Shown one piece after another: positions 1-9,696 of a DNA stretch of 64,000 nt; positions within the stretch are counted from its first letter, which is position 1, and every line of letters begins with the position of its first letter. A program made the position numbers and the translations under genes. Origin of the DNA: Streptomyces griseoloalbus. Lineage in GTDB: Bacteria; Actinomycetota; Actinomycetes; Streptomycetales; Streptomycetaceae. Where the stretch lies: positions 231,375 through 295,374 of the forward strand of contig BMUD01000007.1 of assembly GCA_014650015.1 (NCBI GenBank). The letters run 5' to 3'. Below the pieces are notes generated by a model, which searched no databases, was not told where the DNA came from, and was given only the letters and a program-made list of their open reading frames with translations.

Positions 1-2
1 CA

Positions 3-338
3 CCGTCCGCGTCGGGGCCCGCGCCGGACGGGGATGACACGCCACCGTCCGCGTCGGGGCCCGCGCCGGACGGGGATGACACGCCACCGTCCGCGTCGGG
101 GCCCGCGCCGGACGGGGATGACACGCCACCGTCCGCGTCGGGGCCCGCGCCGGACGGGGATGACACGCCACCGTCCGCGTCGGAGCCCGCGCCGGACGGG
201 GACGACACGCCACCGCCCGCCCCCGAGCCCGCGCCGGACGCGGACAGCACGCCACCGCCCGCGTCGGAGCCCGCGCCGGACGCGGACAGCACGCCACCGC
301 CCGCGTCGGAGCCCGTGCCGGACGCGGAGGGTCCGTCC
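3..338 (+). repeat. 42-bp in-frame tandem repeat, about 7.5 copies
   Basis: The unit encodes 14 residues and starts at 3, 45, 87, 129, 171, 213, 255 and 297. The first four copies are virtually identical. Later copies carry G-to-A and GCG-to-CCC type changes, and the eighth degenerates. The array may continue to the left of the window. Confidence 0.95.
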
Positions 339-614
339 GTCTTCGACGCCGAGGTCCCCGCTCCGTCCCTCGACCCCGACGCGCGGGACGAGGACGAGGA
401 CGACTCCGTCGCCGAGGCGGCCCATGCCCGGCGCACGATGATCGGCCGCAGCGCCGAGGAGGTGGACCACGCGCCGCCGCGCGGCCGGTACGCCCCCGTC
501 CCCGCCCCGCAGACCGTCGTGTCCCCCACGCCCCTGCGCTGGGCCGCCCCGGCAGCGGCCCTGGCGGTCGCCTCCGCCGTGGTCGCCATCAGGGCCCTCC
601 GCAGACGCCACTGA
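3..614 (+). CDS. C-terminal part of a Pro/Asp-rich repeat protein with a C-terminal membrane anchor (5' end outside window)
   Basis: The open frame enters from the left edge and ends at TGA 612-614. About 7.5 copies of a 14-residue unit (PSASGPAPDGDDTP and variants) come first. An acidic linker (DARDEDEDDS) follows, then a short conserved-looking segment (RRTMIGRSAEEVDHAPPRGRY) and one hydrophobic helix close to the C-terminus that ends in RALRRRH. A disordered spacer followed by a single helix with a basic tail fits a membrane-anchored protein whose repeat region spans or projects from the cell envelope. I do not recognise the family, and the N-terminal domain that would define its function is missing. 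The first four repeat copies are nearly identical at the DNA level, which points to recent expansion. Confidence 0.6.
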   Translation, partial: PSASGPAPDGDDTPPSASGPAPDGDDTPPSASGPAPDGDDTPPSASGPAPDGDDTPPSASEPAPDGDDTPPPAPEPAPDADSTPPPASEPAPDADSTPPPASEPVPDAEGPSVFDAEVPAPSLDPDARDEDEDDSVAEAAHARRTMIGRSAEEVDHAPPRGRYAPVPAPQTVVSPTPLRWAAPAAALAVASAVVAIRALRRRH

Positions 615-704
615 TCCTCACCACCACGGTCCGGGCCCGCCGTCCCGCCGTCCCGCCGTCCCGTCGTGGCGACGCCCTCTTGATCACACCAGTAGGGTCG
701 TGGC

Positions 705-1496
705 GTGAGTAACGGAGACATCACGCTGACCGCGGGTGACGCGGAGGTGACCGTGCTGCCGGGCAACGGTGGGCGGGTCGGAGGGCTGCGGGTCGGGGGC
801 GTCGAGCTGCTGCGGCAGGGGGACCGGTTCGGGTGCTTCCCGATGGTGCCCTGGTGCGGACGGATCCGTGAGGGCCGGTTCCGGGACGGTGCCGCCGTCC
901 AGCAGATGCCGCTCAACGCCCCGCCGCACGCCATCCACGGCACCGCCCGCGACGCCGCCTGGCGCACCGCCCGCACGAGCACCGACGAGGCCGTGCTCAC
1001 GTACGACCTCGTCGAGCCGTGGCCGTACCCCGGGCGCGTCACGCAGCAGATCGCGCTGACCGAGAACTCCCTGACGCTGACGATGAGCGTGGAGACGTAC
1101 GAGTCGTCCTTCCCCGCGCAGATCGGCTGGCACCCCTGGTTCAACCGCTCCCTCGGCGACGGCGAGGACGTGCGGATCGACTTCGCGCCGGCCTGGCAGG
1201 AGGAGCGCGGCGAGGACCACCTCCCCACCGGCCACCGGATCGACCCCAAGCCCGGGCCCTGGGACGACTGCTTCGGCATGCCCGACGGCGTCGACGTCAC
1301 CCTCACCTGGCCGGGACGGCTGGAGCTGAAGGTGACCAGCCGCGAGGAGTGGGTCGTGGTCTACGACGAGCAGCGCGAGGCCGTGTGCGTCGAACCGCAG
1401 ACCGGCCCGCCCGACGGCCTGAACAGCCACCCGCGCCTGGTCACCCCCCTGGAGCCGCTGGAGGCCTCGACGACCTGGACCTGGACCCGCCTCTAA
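705..1496 (+). CDS. aldose 1-epimerase family protein
   Basis: A 263-residue protein of the galactose mutarotase-like superfamily, which interconverts alpha and beta anomers of sugars. The early GGRVGGLRVGG strand, the FPMVPWCGRIREGRF segment (the family's substrate-binding R), an HAIHG motif near residue 69 and GWHPWFNRSL near residue 143 (catalytic His region) match the family. The GTG start at 705 is the first in-frame start after the upstream stop. The gene ends 10 bases before pyrE, so the two are probably co-transcribed. The sugar substrate cannot be told from the sequence. Confidence 0.85.
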   Translation: MSNGDITLTAGDAEVTVLPGNGGRVGGLRVGGVELLRQGDRFGCFPMVPWCGRIREGRFRDGAAVQQMPLNAPPHAIHGTARDAAWRTARTSTDEAVLTYDLVEPWPYPGRVTQQIALTENSLTLTMSVETYESSFPAQIGWHPWFNRSLGDGEDVRIDFAPAWQEERGEDHLPTGHRIDPKPGPWDDCFGMPDGVDVTLTWPGRLELKVTSREEWVVVYDEQREAVCVEPQTGPPDGLNSHPRLVTPLEPLEASTTWTWTRL

Positions 1497-1506
1497 GCTG
1501 GCTGCC

Positions 1507-2079
1507 ATGAGTGACGTCAACGCAGTAATGCCGCCAGGCACACGGGGCGCGCTGCTGCAGCAGATCAAGGACAAGGCCGTGGTGCACGGCAAGGTGACCC
1601 TCTCCTCCGGTCTGGAGGCCGACTACTACGTCGACCTGCGCCGCATCACCCTCGACGGCGAGGCCGCCCCGCTGGTCGGCCAGGTGCTGCTCGACCTGAC
1701 CGACGGGCTGGAGTTCGACGCGGTCGGCGGCCTGACCATGGGCGCCGACCCGGTCGCCGCCGCCATGCTGCACGCCGCCGCCGCGCGCGGCCGCAGGCTC
1801 GACGCCTTCGTCGTCCGCAAGGCCGCCAAGGCGCACGGGCTCCAGCGGCGCGTCGAGGGCCCCGGCATCGAGGGCCGCCGGGTCCTCGTCGTCGAGGACA
1901 CCTCCACCACCGGCGGTTCCCCGCTCACCGCCGTCGAGGCCGTGCGCGAGGCCGGTGCCGAGGTCGTCGCCGTGGCGACCATCGTCGACCGGGCCACCGG
2001 CGCCGACGAGAAGATCCGCGAGGGCGCCGGGGTGCCGTACCTCTTCGCCTACTCCAAGGACGAACTCGGCCTCGACTGA
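1507..2079 (+). CDS. pyrE: orotate phosphoribosyltransferase
   Basis: Transfers phosphoribose from PRPP to orotate to give OMP, the fifth step of UMP synthesis, in the cytoplasm. The 190-residue length is normal. The PRPP-binding motif VLVVEDTSTTGGSPLTAVEA lies near residues 122-141, and SSGLEADYYVDLRR and MGADPVAAAM are family signatures. It sits directly behind the aldose epimerase gene and in front of fba, an order common in Streptomyces. The 180-base gap to fba carries no clear promoter that I could fix. Confidence 0.95.
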   Translation: MSDVNAVMPPGTRGALLQQIKDKAVVHGKVTLSSGLEADYYVDLRRITLDGEAAPLVGQVLLDLTDGLEFDAVGGLTMGADPVAAAMLHAAAARGRRLDAFVVRKAAKAHGLQRRVEGPGIEGRRVLVVEDTSTTGGSPLTAVEAVREAGAEVVAVATIVDRATGADEKIREGAGVPYLFAYSKDELGLD

Positions 2080-2258
2080 CGTCCGGCGCGTCCGGCGCCG
2101 CGTCGGTCCCGCATCACCCGGCATAACGACTTGAGCTGCGCGGTCGACCAGCCGGACAAGTCTGGGAAGATGGGCCCGACAATGACGTCGCATCCAAGGT
2201 TCCAGGTCAGGGCCGACCGTACGCAGCACGCCAACCCGCACGCATAAGGAGCGGACAG

Positions 2259-3290
<1,032 letters not shown>

Positions 3291-3305
3291 CCGCCCGCAG
3301 CACGG

Positions 3306-3335
3306 GAGCCCGGTACCGCCCGCGGTGCCGGGCTC
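3306..3335 (+). terminator. hairpin terminator after fba
   Basis: Arms 3306-3317 (gagcccggtacc) and 3324-3335 (ggtgccgggctc) pair over 12 positions with one G-U, loop of 6, followed by tt. It lies just ahead of the MFS gene start. Confidence 0.7.
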
Positions 3336-3352
3336 TTCCGTATGCTCGCCCC

Positions 3353-4870
3353 ATGCCCGATGTCCGGCTGTCCTCCCCGCAGGGCAAGTGGATCCTGCTC
3401 ACCACGGTGCTCGGCTCGAGCATGGCGCTGCTCGACTCCACCGTGGTCAACGTCGCCCTCCCGCGCATCGGCCGCGATCTCGACGCCGACCTCGCCGCCC
3501 TGCAGTGGACCGTCAACGCCTACATGGTCACGCTGGCCGGGCTCATCCTGCTCGGCGGGGCGCTGGGCGACCGGTTCGGGCGGCGGAAGGTGTTCGTCGT
3601 CGGGGTGCTGTGGTTCGCCGCGGCCTCCCTGCTGTGCGGCCTCGCCCCGAACGCCGGCGTCCTCATCGCGTCCCGGGCGCTCCAGGGCGTCGGCGGCGCC
3701 CTGCTCACCCCCGGCTCGCTCGCCCTCATCCAGGCCTCCGTCCACCCCGACGACCGGGGCCGCGCGGTCGGCCTGTGGTCCGGCTTCGGCGGGATCGGCG
3801 CGGCGGTCGGCCCGTTCGTCGGCGGCTGGCTGGTGGACGGCCCCGGCTGGCGCTGGGTGTTCCTGCTCAACGTGCCGCTCGCCCTGCTGTGCGCGCCCGT
3901 CGCCGTGCGCCACGTACCGGAGTCGGTGGGCGAAAGGGCCGAGGGCCGGTTCGACGTCCTCGGTGCCGCGCTCGGCGCGGTCGCCCTCGCGCTGGTGACG
4001 TACGCGCTGATCGAGGCCGGTGAGGGCTCCCTGGTCGTCGCGGTGGCCGCGGTCGCCGGGCTGGCCGCCGCCGTCGCCTTCGTCCTCGTGGAGAAGCGCC
4101 GCCCCGGCCCGATGATGCCGCTGGACATCTTCGCCTCCCGCCAGTTCACGGCCGTCAACGTGGTCACGCTGTGCGTGTACGCGGCGTTCGGCGGCTTCTT
4201 CTTCCTCGCCGCGCTCCAGCTCCAGGTCGTCGTCGGCTGGTCCGCGCTCGCCGCCGGCACGGCCCTGCTGCCCACGACCGCGCTGATGCTGCTGCTCTCC
4301 GCCCGCTCCGGCGAGCTCGGCGACCGGATCGGCCCGCGCATCCCGCTCACCGTCGGACCGCTGCTGTGCGCCGCCGGGATGCTGCTCATGCTGCGGGTCG
4401 GGCCGGGCGCCTCGTACGCCACCGAGGTGCTGCCCGCGCTGATCGTGCTCGGCTTCGGCATGGTCACCCTGGTGGCGCCGCTGACCGCGACCGTCCTCGC
4501 CTCCGTGGACACCGCGCGGGCGGGCCTGGCCAGCGGCATCAACAACGCGGCCGCCCGGGCGGCCGGCCTGGTGGCGGTGGCCGCGCTGCCGCTGCTCGCC
4601 GGGATGGGGCCGGAGGCGTACCGGCTGCCGGACGCCTTCGACGACGCGTTCCGGCGGGCGATGACACTGTGCGCGGGCGTCCTGGTGGTGGGAGCGGCCA
4701 TCGCCTGGGCGACCGTACGCCGTCCCGCACCGGACTGCCGGCACCCGGAGTGCCATACGCACGGGAGCGTGGCCGTGCCACCGCTGGAGGCGGAGACGGA
4801 ACCGCGGGGGGAGCGCGGGAAGGGGCCGGGGACGGAGACTCCGTGGCCTCCCGGCGCCGAACCACGCTGA
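3353..4870 (+). CDS. MFS drug exporter, DHA2 (EmrB/QacA) type, 14 TM segments
   Basis: A 505-residue proton-coupled multidrug antiporter of the major facilitator superfamily. The N-terminus (KWILLTTVLGSSMALLDSTVVNVALP) carries the DHA2 D-x-T-V-V-N-V-A-L-P motif in TM1. GDRFGRRKV is motif A, and the LLTPGSLALIQ and FGGIGAAVGPFVGGWLVD region is motif C of drug-proton antiporters. About 14 hydrophobic helices can be counted. ATG 3353 was chosen because the open frame further upstream overlaps fba in another frame. The tail after the last TM (PECHTHGS onward) is hydrophilic. The substrate is unknown and no dedicated regulator is adjacent. Confidence 0.92.
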   Translation: MPDVRLSSPQGKWILLTTVLGSSMALLDSTVVNVALPRIGRDLDADLAALQWTVNAYMVTLAGLILLGGALGDRFGRRKVFVVGVLWFAAASLLCGLAPNAGVLIASRALQGVGGALLTPGSLALIQASVHPDDRGRAVGLWSGFGGIGAAVGPFVGGWLVDGPGWRWVFLLNVPLALLCAPVAVRHVPESVGERAEGRFDVLGAALGAVALALVTYALIEAGEGSLVVAVAAVAGLAAAVAFVLVEKRRPGPMMPLDIFASRQFTAVNVVTLCVYAAFGGFFFLAALQLQVVVGWSALAAGTALLPTTALMLLLSARSGELGDRIGPRIPLTVGPLLCAAGMLLMLRVGPGASYATEVLPALIVLGFGMVTLVAPLTATVLASVDTARAGLASGINNAAARAAGLVAVAALPLLAGMGPEAYRLPDAFDDAFRRAMTLCAGVLVVGAAIAWATVRRPAPDCRHPECHTHGSVAVPPLEAETEPRGERGKGPGTETPWPPGAEPR

Positions 4871-4887
4871 TGTACGAGACTGGACCC

Positions 4888-5301
4888 ATGTCCATTCACG
4901 AGAACCTCCTCGGGGGACCGCCCCCGACCCACCTCCCCGACGACCCCGGGCCGCGCGAGCTGCTCGCCTCGGGCACCACGCCCTCCGACGTCGCCGCGCA
5001 GCACCCGACCTCCTCACTGGCCTGGGCCCGGCTGGCCGACGAGGCGTACGAGCGGGGCAGCGTCGTGGAGTCGTACGCGTACGCCCGGACGGGCTACCAC
5101 CGCGGTCTGGACGCGCTGCGCCGCAACGGCTGGAAGGGCCACGGCCCGGTGCCGTGGGAGCACGAGCCGAACCGCGGCTTCCTGCGCGCCCTGCACGCCC
5201 TCGCCCGCGCCGCGCGGACGATCGGCGAGCAGGAGGAGTACGAGCGCTGCTCCCAGTTCCTGAAGGACTCCTCGCCGACGGCGGCCCAGGTCCTCGGCTG
5301 A
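4888..5301 (+). CDS. DUF3151 family protein
   Basis: A 137-residue soluble protein beginning MSIHENLLGGPPPTHLPDD, matching the actinobacterial DUF3151 family. It is rich in short helices (ASLAWARLADEAYERGSVVESYAYARTGYHRGLD region) that look TPR-like. An alternative ATG at 4870 overlaps the MFS stop by one base and would add six residues. ATG 4888 gives the family's usual N-terminus. Its function is unknown. It is probably read through from the MFS gene and ends at a clear terminator. Confidence 0.88.
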   Translation: MSIHENLLGGPPPTHLPDDPGPRELLASGTTPSDVAAQHPTSSLAWARLADEAYERGSVVESYAYARTGYHRGLDALRRNGWKGHGPVPWEHEPNRGFLRALHALARAARTIGEQEEYERCSQFLKDSSPTAAQVLG

Positions 5302-5318
5302 GCCGTTTCCCGTTCCGG

Positions 5319-5342
5319 GGCCCGCCTGTGACCAGGCGGGCC
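5319..5342 (+). terminator. hairpin terminator after the DUF3151 gene
   Basis: A perfect 10-bp stem, ggcccgcctg (5319-5328) with caggcgggcc (5333-5342), has a 4-base loop tgac and is followed by tt. Confidence 0.75.
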
Positions 5343-5450
5343 TTGCGGCGGTGGGGGACGATTGCGCAGGATGCACCGTGGGGACCGGGGCCCCCGTGCC
5401 GGTAACGGCAGGGGCGGACCGCTACCCGGAGTACACAGCAGGAGACAGCG

Positions 5451-6281
5451 ATGTCCCACGAGGCTCACGAGCCCGAGACCCCGCATCTCGACTTCCAGGG
5501 CACGACCCCTTACGAGGACTACGTCAAGGCCGATGTCCTCACCCACCTCCAGCACACCCTCTCCGACGATCCCGGCGAGATGGTCTTCCTGGTCACCACC
5601 CAGGTGATGGAGCTGTGGTTCACCGTCGTCGTCCACGAATGGGAGACCGCGGCGAAGGCGCTGCGCAAGGACGACGTACCGACCGCGGTCGACGCGCTGA
5701 AGCGGTCCGTGCGGGAGCTGGAGGCGCTGAACGCCTCCTGGAGGCCGCTGAGCGCTCTGACCCCGGCGCAGTTCAACTCCTACCGCGGTGCCCTCGGCGA
5801 GGGGTCCGGTTTCCAGTCGGCGATGTACCGGCGGATGGAGTTCCTGCTCGGCGACAAGTCCGCGTCCATGCTGGTCCCGCACCGGGGCGCGCCGCGGGTG
5901 CACGCCGAGCTGGAGAAGGCGCTGCACGAGCCGAGCCTGTACGACGAGGTGCTGCGGTTCCTCGCGCGGCGCGGGCACGCGATCCCGGACGACGTGCTGC
6001 GGCGCGACGTGTCGCGGCGGTACGAGCCGTCGCCGGAGGTGGAGACGGTCTGGACGGCCGTCTACTCGGGTGACGAGCGCGGCGAGGTCGCCCGGCTCGG
6101 CGAGGCGCTGACCGACGTCGCCGAGCTGGTGTGGCGCTGGCGCAACGACCACCTGGTCGCCACCCGCCGCGCGATGGGCGCCAAGACCGGCACGGGCGGC
6201 TCCGCCGGGGTGGCCTGGCTGGAGAAGCGGGCGCAGAAGAGCGTGTTCCCCGAGCTGTGGACGGCGCGGTCCCATGTCTGA
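5451..6281 (+). CDS. kynA: tryptophan 2,3-dioxygenase
   Basis: Heme enzyme that opens the indole ring of L-tryptophan to give N-formylkynurenine, first step of the kynurenine pathway. The 276 residues include the family opening FQGTTPYEDYVKADVLTHLQ near residue 14, then VTTQVMELWF, and the C-terminal WRNDHLVATRRAMGAKTGTGGSAGVAWL region typical of the enzyme. A ggaga ribosome site precedes ATG 5451. It overlaps kynU by 8 bases, so the two are translated as a coupled pair. Confidence 0.96.
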   Translation: MSHEAHEPETPHLDFQGTTPYEDYVKADVLTHLQHTLSDDPGEMVFLVTTQVMELWFTVVVHEWETAAKALRKDDVPTAVDALKRSVRELEALNASWRPLSALTPAQFNSYRGALGEGSGFQSAMYRRMEFLLGDKSASMLVPHRGAPRVHAELEKALHEPSLYDEVLRFLARRGHAIPDDVLRRDVSRRYEPSPEVETVWTAVYSGDERGEVARLGEALTDVAELVWRWRNDHLVATRRAMGAKTGTGGSAGVAWLEKRAQKSVFPELWTARSHV

Positions 6282-7479
6282 ACTCGTCGCCAAGGCGGAG
6301 AAGCTGGACGGGGCCGACGAACTGGCCGCCAGGCGCGCGCAGTTCGTGCTGGACGAGGCGGTGTATCTCGACGGCAACTCGCTGGGCGCGCTGCCGGCCG
6401 CCGTTCCCGGCCGGGTCGAGGACGTGGTGCGCCGGCAGTGGGGCGAGCTGCGCATCCGGTCCTGGACGGAGGGCGGCTGGTGGACGGCGCCGGAGCGGAT
6501 CGGCGACCGGATCGCGCCGCTGGTCGGTGCGGCGGCCGGGCAGATCGTGGTCGGCGACTCGACCAGCGTCAACGTGTTCAAGGCGCTGGTGGGCGCGGTG
6601 CGGCTGGCGCGGCTCGCCGATCCGGACCGGGACGAGATCGTGGTCGACGCGACCACGTTCCCCACCGACGGGTACATCGCCGAGTCCGCCGCGCGGATGA
6701 CGGGCTGTGCGCTGCGTCCCGTCGCGCCGTCCGGGGTCCCGGGCGTGCTCGGCGACCGTACGGCCGCGGTGCTGCTCAACCACGTCGACTACCGCACCGG
6801 ACGGCTGCACGACCTGCCGTCGCTCACGGCCGCCGTGCACGCGGTGGGCGCGCTCGTCGTCTGGGACCTGTGCCACAGCGCGGGCGCGCTGCCGGTGGGG
6901 CTGGACGAGCACGGCGTGGACCTGGCGGTCGGCTGCACCTACAAGTACCTGAACGGCGGCCCGGGTTCACCGGCGTTCCTCCATGTCCGCGCGGATCTGC
7001 AGGACCGCTTCGACTCGCCGCTGCCGGGCTGGAACTCCCATGCGGAGCCCTTCGGCATGCGTCCCGCGTACGAGCCGGCGGCGGGCGCCGTGCGCGGGCG
7101 GGTCGGCACCCCGGACATCCTCTCCATGCTCGCCCTGGAGGCGGCGCTGGAGGTGTGGGACGGCGTCACCGTCGACGCGGTCCGGGCCAAGTCCCTCGCG
7201 CTGACGGACTTCTTCCTGGAGTGCGTCGAGGAGTACGTCCCCGCGGGCCGGGTCGCGTGCCTGACCCCGCGGGCGCACGGGGAGCGGGGCAGCCAGGTCG
7301 CGCTGCGCTGCCCGGATGCCGGGACGGTGATGGAGCGGCTGATCGGGCGCGGTGTCGTCGGGGACTTCCGTCATCCGGACGTGCTGCGCTTCGGCTTCAC
7401 ACCGCTGTACGTCGGCTTCGGTGACGTGGAGCGGGCGGCTCGGGTGCTGGGTGAGGTGCTGGCGGAGAGCGGGGCCTGA
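6274..7479 (+). CDS. kynU: kynureninase
   Basis: PLP enzyme that cleaves kynurenine to anthranilate and alanine. The 401 residues carry YLDGNSLGALP near residue 30, DSTSVNVFKAL (phosphate-binding region), HVDYRTG, VVWDLCHSAGALPV and the PLP lysine in VGCTYKYLNGGPG. The gene overlaps kynA by 8 bases. It is followed by a strong hairpin. Anthranilate made here could feed actinomycete secondary metabolism or tryptophan recycling; the sequence does not say which. Confidence 0.96.
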   Translation: MSELVAKAEKLDGADELAARRAQFVLDEAVYLDGNSLGALPAAVPGRVEDVVRRQWGELRIRSWTEGGWWTAPERIGDRIAPLVGAAAGQIVVGDSTSVNVFKALVGAVRLARLADPDRDEIVVDATTFPTDGYIAESAARMTGCALRPVAPSGVPGVLGDRTAAVLLNHVDYRTGRLHDLPSLTAAVHAVGALVVWDLCHSAGALPVGLDEHGVDLAVGCTYKYLNGGPGSPAFLHVRADLQDRFDSPLPGWNSHAEPFGMRPAYEPAAGAVRGRVGTPDILSMLALEAALEVWDGVTVDAVRAKSLALTDFFLECVEEYVPAGRVACLTPRAHGERGSQVALRCPDAGTVMERLIGRGVVGDFRHPDVLRFGFTPLYVGFGDVERAARVLGEVLAESGA

Positions 7480-7489
7480 GCGGGCGGGT

Positions 7490-7521
7490 GGCGGTGGGAG
7501 GGCGACGGCCCTCCCACCGCC
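7490..7521 (+). terminator. 14-bp hairpin after kynU
   Basis: ggcggtgggagggc (7490-7503) and gccctcccaccgcc (7508-7521) pair perfectly around the loop gacg. There is no U tract; a Shine-Dalgarno sequence for a short ORF starts five bases later. It may act as a terminator or an attenuator between kynU and the hydrolase gene. Confidence 0.7.
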
Positions 7522-7537
7522 CTCCAGGAGGTTCACC

Positions 7538-7636
7538 GTGCGTGACATCCGCATGTCCGCGCATGTCACCGTGCTGATACCGTCCCGGCCAACGGCCGAA
7601 TCCTTCTCGGGTCCGCCAAAAACGTTTCATCGCTGA
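7538..7636 (+). CDS. possible 32-residue leader peptide ahead of the formamidase-like gene
   Basis: GTG 7538 follows a perfect aggagg (7526-7531) at 6-base spacing. The frame runs 33 codons (VRDIRMSAHVTVLIPSRPTA...) to TGA 7634-7636, only 10 bases before the next gene's ATG. I know of no family for it. The near-ideal ribosome site after a strong hairpin, plus tight spacing to the hydrolase gene, suggests a translated leader or coupling peptide. Codon use cannot confirm it at this length. Confidence 0.4.
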   Translation: MRDIRMSAHVTVLIPSRPTAESFSGPPKTFHR

Positions 7637-7646
7637 GAGGTTGAGC

Positions 7647-8522
7647 ATGACGGACGACGTCGCAGCCGCCCGGGCCGCCGCCGAGGAGGAGTCCGCCTTC
7701 TCCCACCCGGCCGTCGACCCCGACACCACCGCGGCCTACGGCGACGACCCGGACCAGCTGATCGACTTCTACGCGCCGCGCGGGGAGGGCGGGCCCGGCG
7801 GACCGGCGCCCGTGGTCGTCGTCCTGCACGGCGGCGCCTGGCGAGCCCCCTACGGCCGGCGCCACATCAGCCCGTTCGCCGCGTTCCTGGCCGGCCGGGG
7901 CTTCGCGGTGGCCAGTGTCGAGTACCGGCGCGGTGCGGGGCGGGGCGGCGGCGATCCGCTCGCCGGGCGGTGGCCCGAGACCTTCGACGACGTCGCCGCC
8001 GCGCTGGACGCCCTGCCCGCGCTGGTCCGGGAACACCTCCCGCAGGCCGACCCGCGCCGCGTGGTCGTCACCGGCCACTCGGCCGGCGGACATCTCGCGC
8101 TGTGGGCCGCCGCCCGGCATCTCCTCCCCGCCGACGCGCCCTGGCGCACCGACGGGCCCGTGCCGCTGCGCGGTGTGGTCGCCCTCGCCCCGATCGCGGA
8201 TCTCGCGGTCGCCGTCAAGCTGGACGTGTGCGGCGGCGCGGCCCGCCAACTCCTCGGCGGCGATGACCACGTCGCGGAGCGCCTGCCCTACGCCGACCCC
8301 GCGCTGCTGCTGCCCACCGGTATCGCCACCACCCTGGTCCAGGGCCGCACCGACCTCGACGTCCCGCAGGCGGTCGCCGAGTCGTACGCGGACGCGGCGG
8401 CGAAGGCCGGCGAGGTGGTGGGGCTGACCCTGCTGGAGGACGTCGGCCACTACCCGCTGATCGACCCGGCGGCGGACGCGTGCGCGGTGGTCGCGGAGGA
8501 GATCGCCCAGCTCGCCTGGTGA
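7647..8522 (+). CDS. alpha/beta hydrolase, probable N-formylkynurenine formamidase
   Basis: A 291-residue alpha/beta hydrolase. The oxyanion-hole motif HGGAW lies near residue 59 and matches the HGG(x)W signature of eukaryotic-type kynurenine formamidases. The nucleophile elbow is GHSAGG. A candidate catalytic Asp is in GRTDLDVPQ and the His in DVGHYPLIDP. The step between KynA and KynU needs an arylformamidase, and this gene directly follows kynU, which supports the role. Many family members are generic esterases, so substrate assignment is inference. The start is ATG 7647 (gagagg seven bases upstream) rather than TTG 7641. Confidence 0.75.
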   Translation: MTDDVAAARAAAEEESAFSHPAVDPDTTAAYGDDPDQLIDFYAPRGEGGPGGPAPVVVVLHGGAWRAPYGRRHISPFAAFLAGRGFAVASVEYRRGAGRGGGDPLAGRWPETFDDVAAALDALPALVREHLPQADPRRVVVTGHSAGGHLALWAAARHLLPADAPWRTDGPVPLRGVVALAPIADLAVAVKLDVCGGAARQLLGGDDHVAERLPYADPALLLPTGIATTLVQGRTDLDVPQAVAESYADAAAKAGEVVGLTLLEDVGHYPLIDPAADACAVVAEEIAQLAW

Positions 8523-8673
8523 ACTCCCGCCGGGCGGCGGCCCGGTCATACCCCTCATACCTGAGAGCTACCCCGCGGGTGAGTCCCCCGGCGGGACGCG
8601 GGTTACGCACGCCGCTCCGTAACTTCCCTGTCCGAGAGCCCGAAAGCCGGGCGGACGGGGAGGGACGACCACC

Positions 8674-9696
8674 ATGGGGCGGCAGCGCGGATCGGTAACA
8701 CCGAGCGAACACACCGACACCGGCGAGCGTCCGGGGCGGGCCCGTGGGCGGCGGTGGCGGCGTGGGGTGCTCGCGCTGTGCGTCGCCTGCGCGGTGGCCG
8801 TGCCGCTGGCCGGGGCGGCCCGGCCCCGGGTTCCCGCGCCGTCGCCCGCCGTACTCGCACCGCCGGCCGCGGCGACCCTCGGTGCGACCTACGCGGCCAA
8901 CCGGGCCAACGCCGGGCAGGCCGCCCGTATGGCCGCCGAGCACGGCGACCGGGGGCGGGCCGCGGCGGACCGTGGCCTGGCCGACCCCGCCCGGCAGCTG
9001 CTGGCCTTCGACGGCCGTGGCGCCGGGCGGGCCACCGAGGTGCTCGGCGATCTGGCGCACGCCGACCGGATCGCCGTCCTCGTCCCCGGCTCCGACACCG
9101 GCCTCGACACCTACGGCCGGTTCCGCGCCGCCGCCCTCGCCCTGCACGAGCGGCTGACCCACGAGGCCCCGGCGGGCACCCGCACGGCGGTCGTGGCCTG
9201 GCTCGGCTACGAGACCCCCGGCACCGTCAGCACCACCGTCGCCACCACCGGCCGGGCGGAGGAAGCCGCACCCGCGCTGCGCGACGTGGTCGGCGATCTG
9301 CGCGCCGTCGTCGGACAGCGGCCCGGTATCTCGCTCCTGTGCCACTCCTACGGTTCCGTCGTCTGCGCCCGGGCCGCCGACGGTCTCGACGTCGACGACA
9401 TCGCCCTCGTCGGCAGCCCCGGCACCGGTGCCGACACCGCCGCCGACCTGCGCACCCGGGCCAGGATCTGGGCCGCCCGGGGCGCCGACGACTGGGTCGG
9501 GAACGTTCCCCACCTCAGCGCCGGCCTCTTCGGCACCACCGTCGGCTTCGGCACCGACCCCCTCTCCCCGGCGTTCGGCGCCCGCGTCTTCGCGGCCGGC
9601 GACGGCGGCCACAGCGACTACTTCGCTCCTGGTTCCCCGTCCCTGACCAACCTGACCCGGATCGTCCTCGGCGAGACCCGGGCGGTGACCTCATGA
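8674..9696 (+). CDS. exported alpha/beta hydrolase (DUF1023-like)
   Basis: A 340-residue protein. A basic N-terminus followed by a hydrophobic stretch (VLALCVACAVAVPLAGAARP, about residues 30-49) looks like a signal peptide or membrane anchor. The hydrolase core has RIAVLVPGSDTGLDTY, the nucleophile motif CHSYGS near residue 223 (Cys replaces the usual first Gly), and the C-terminal FAAGDGGHSDYF, which supplies a plausible catalytic His. It overlaps the acyltransferase gene by 4 bases (ATGA). It is the first gene of a probable six-gene transcription unit that includes two two-component systems. Confidence 0.82.
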   Translation: MGRQRGSVTPSEHTDTGERPGRARGRRWRRGVLALCVACAVAVPLAGAARPRVPAPSPAVLAPPAAATLGATYAANRANAGQAARMAAEHGDRGRAAADRGLADPARQLLAFDGRGAGRATEVLGDLAHADRIAVLVPGSDTGLDTYGRFRAAALALHERLTHEAPAGTRTAVVAWLGYETPGTVSTTVATTGRAEEAAPALRDVVGDLRAVVGQRPGISLLCHSYGSVVCARAADGLDVDDIALVGSPGTGADTAADLRTRARIWAARGADDWVGNVPHLSAGLFGTTVGFGTDPLSPAFGARVFAAGDGGHSDYFAPGSPSLTNLTRIVLGETRAVTS

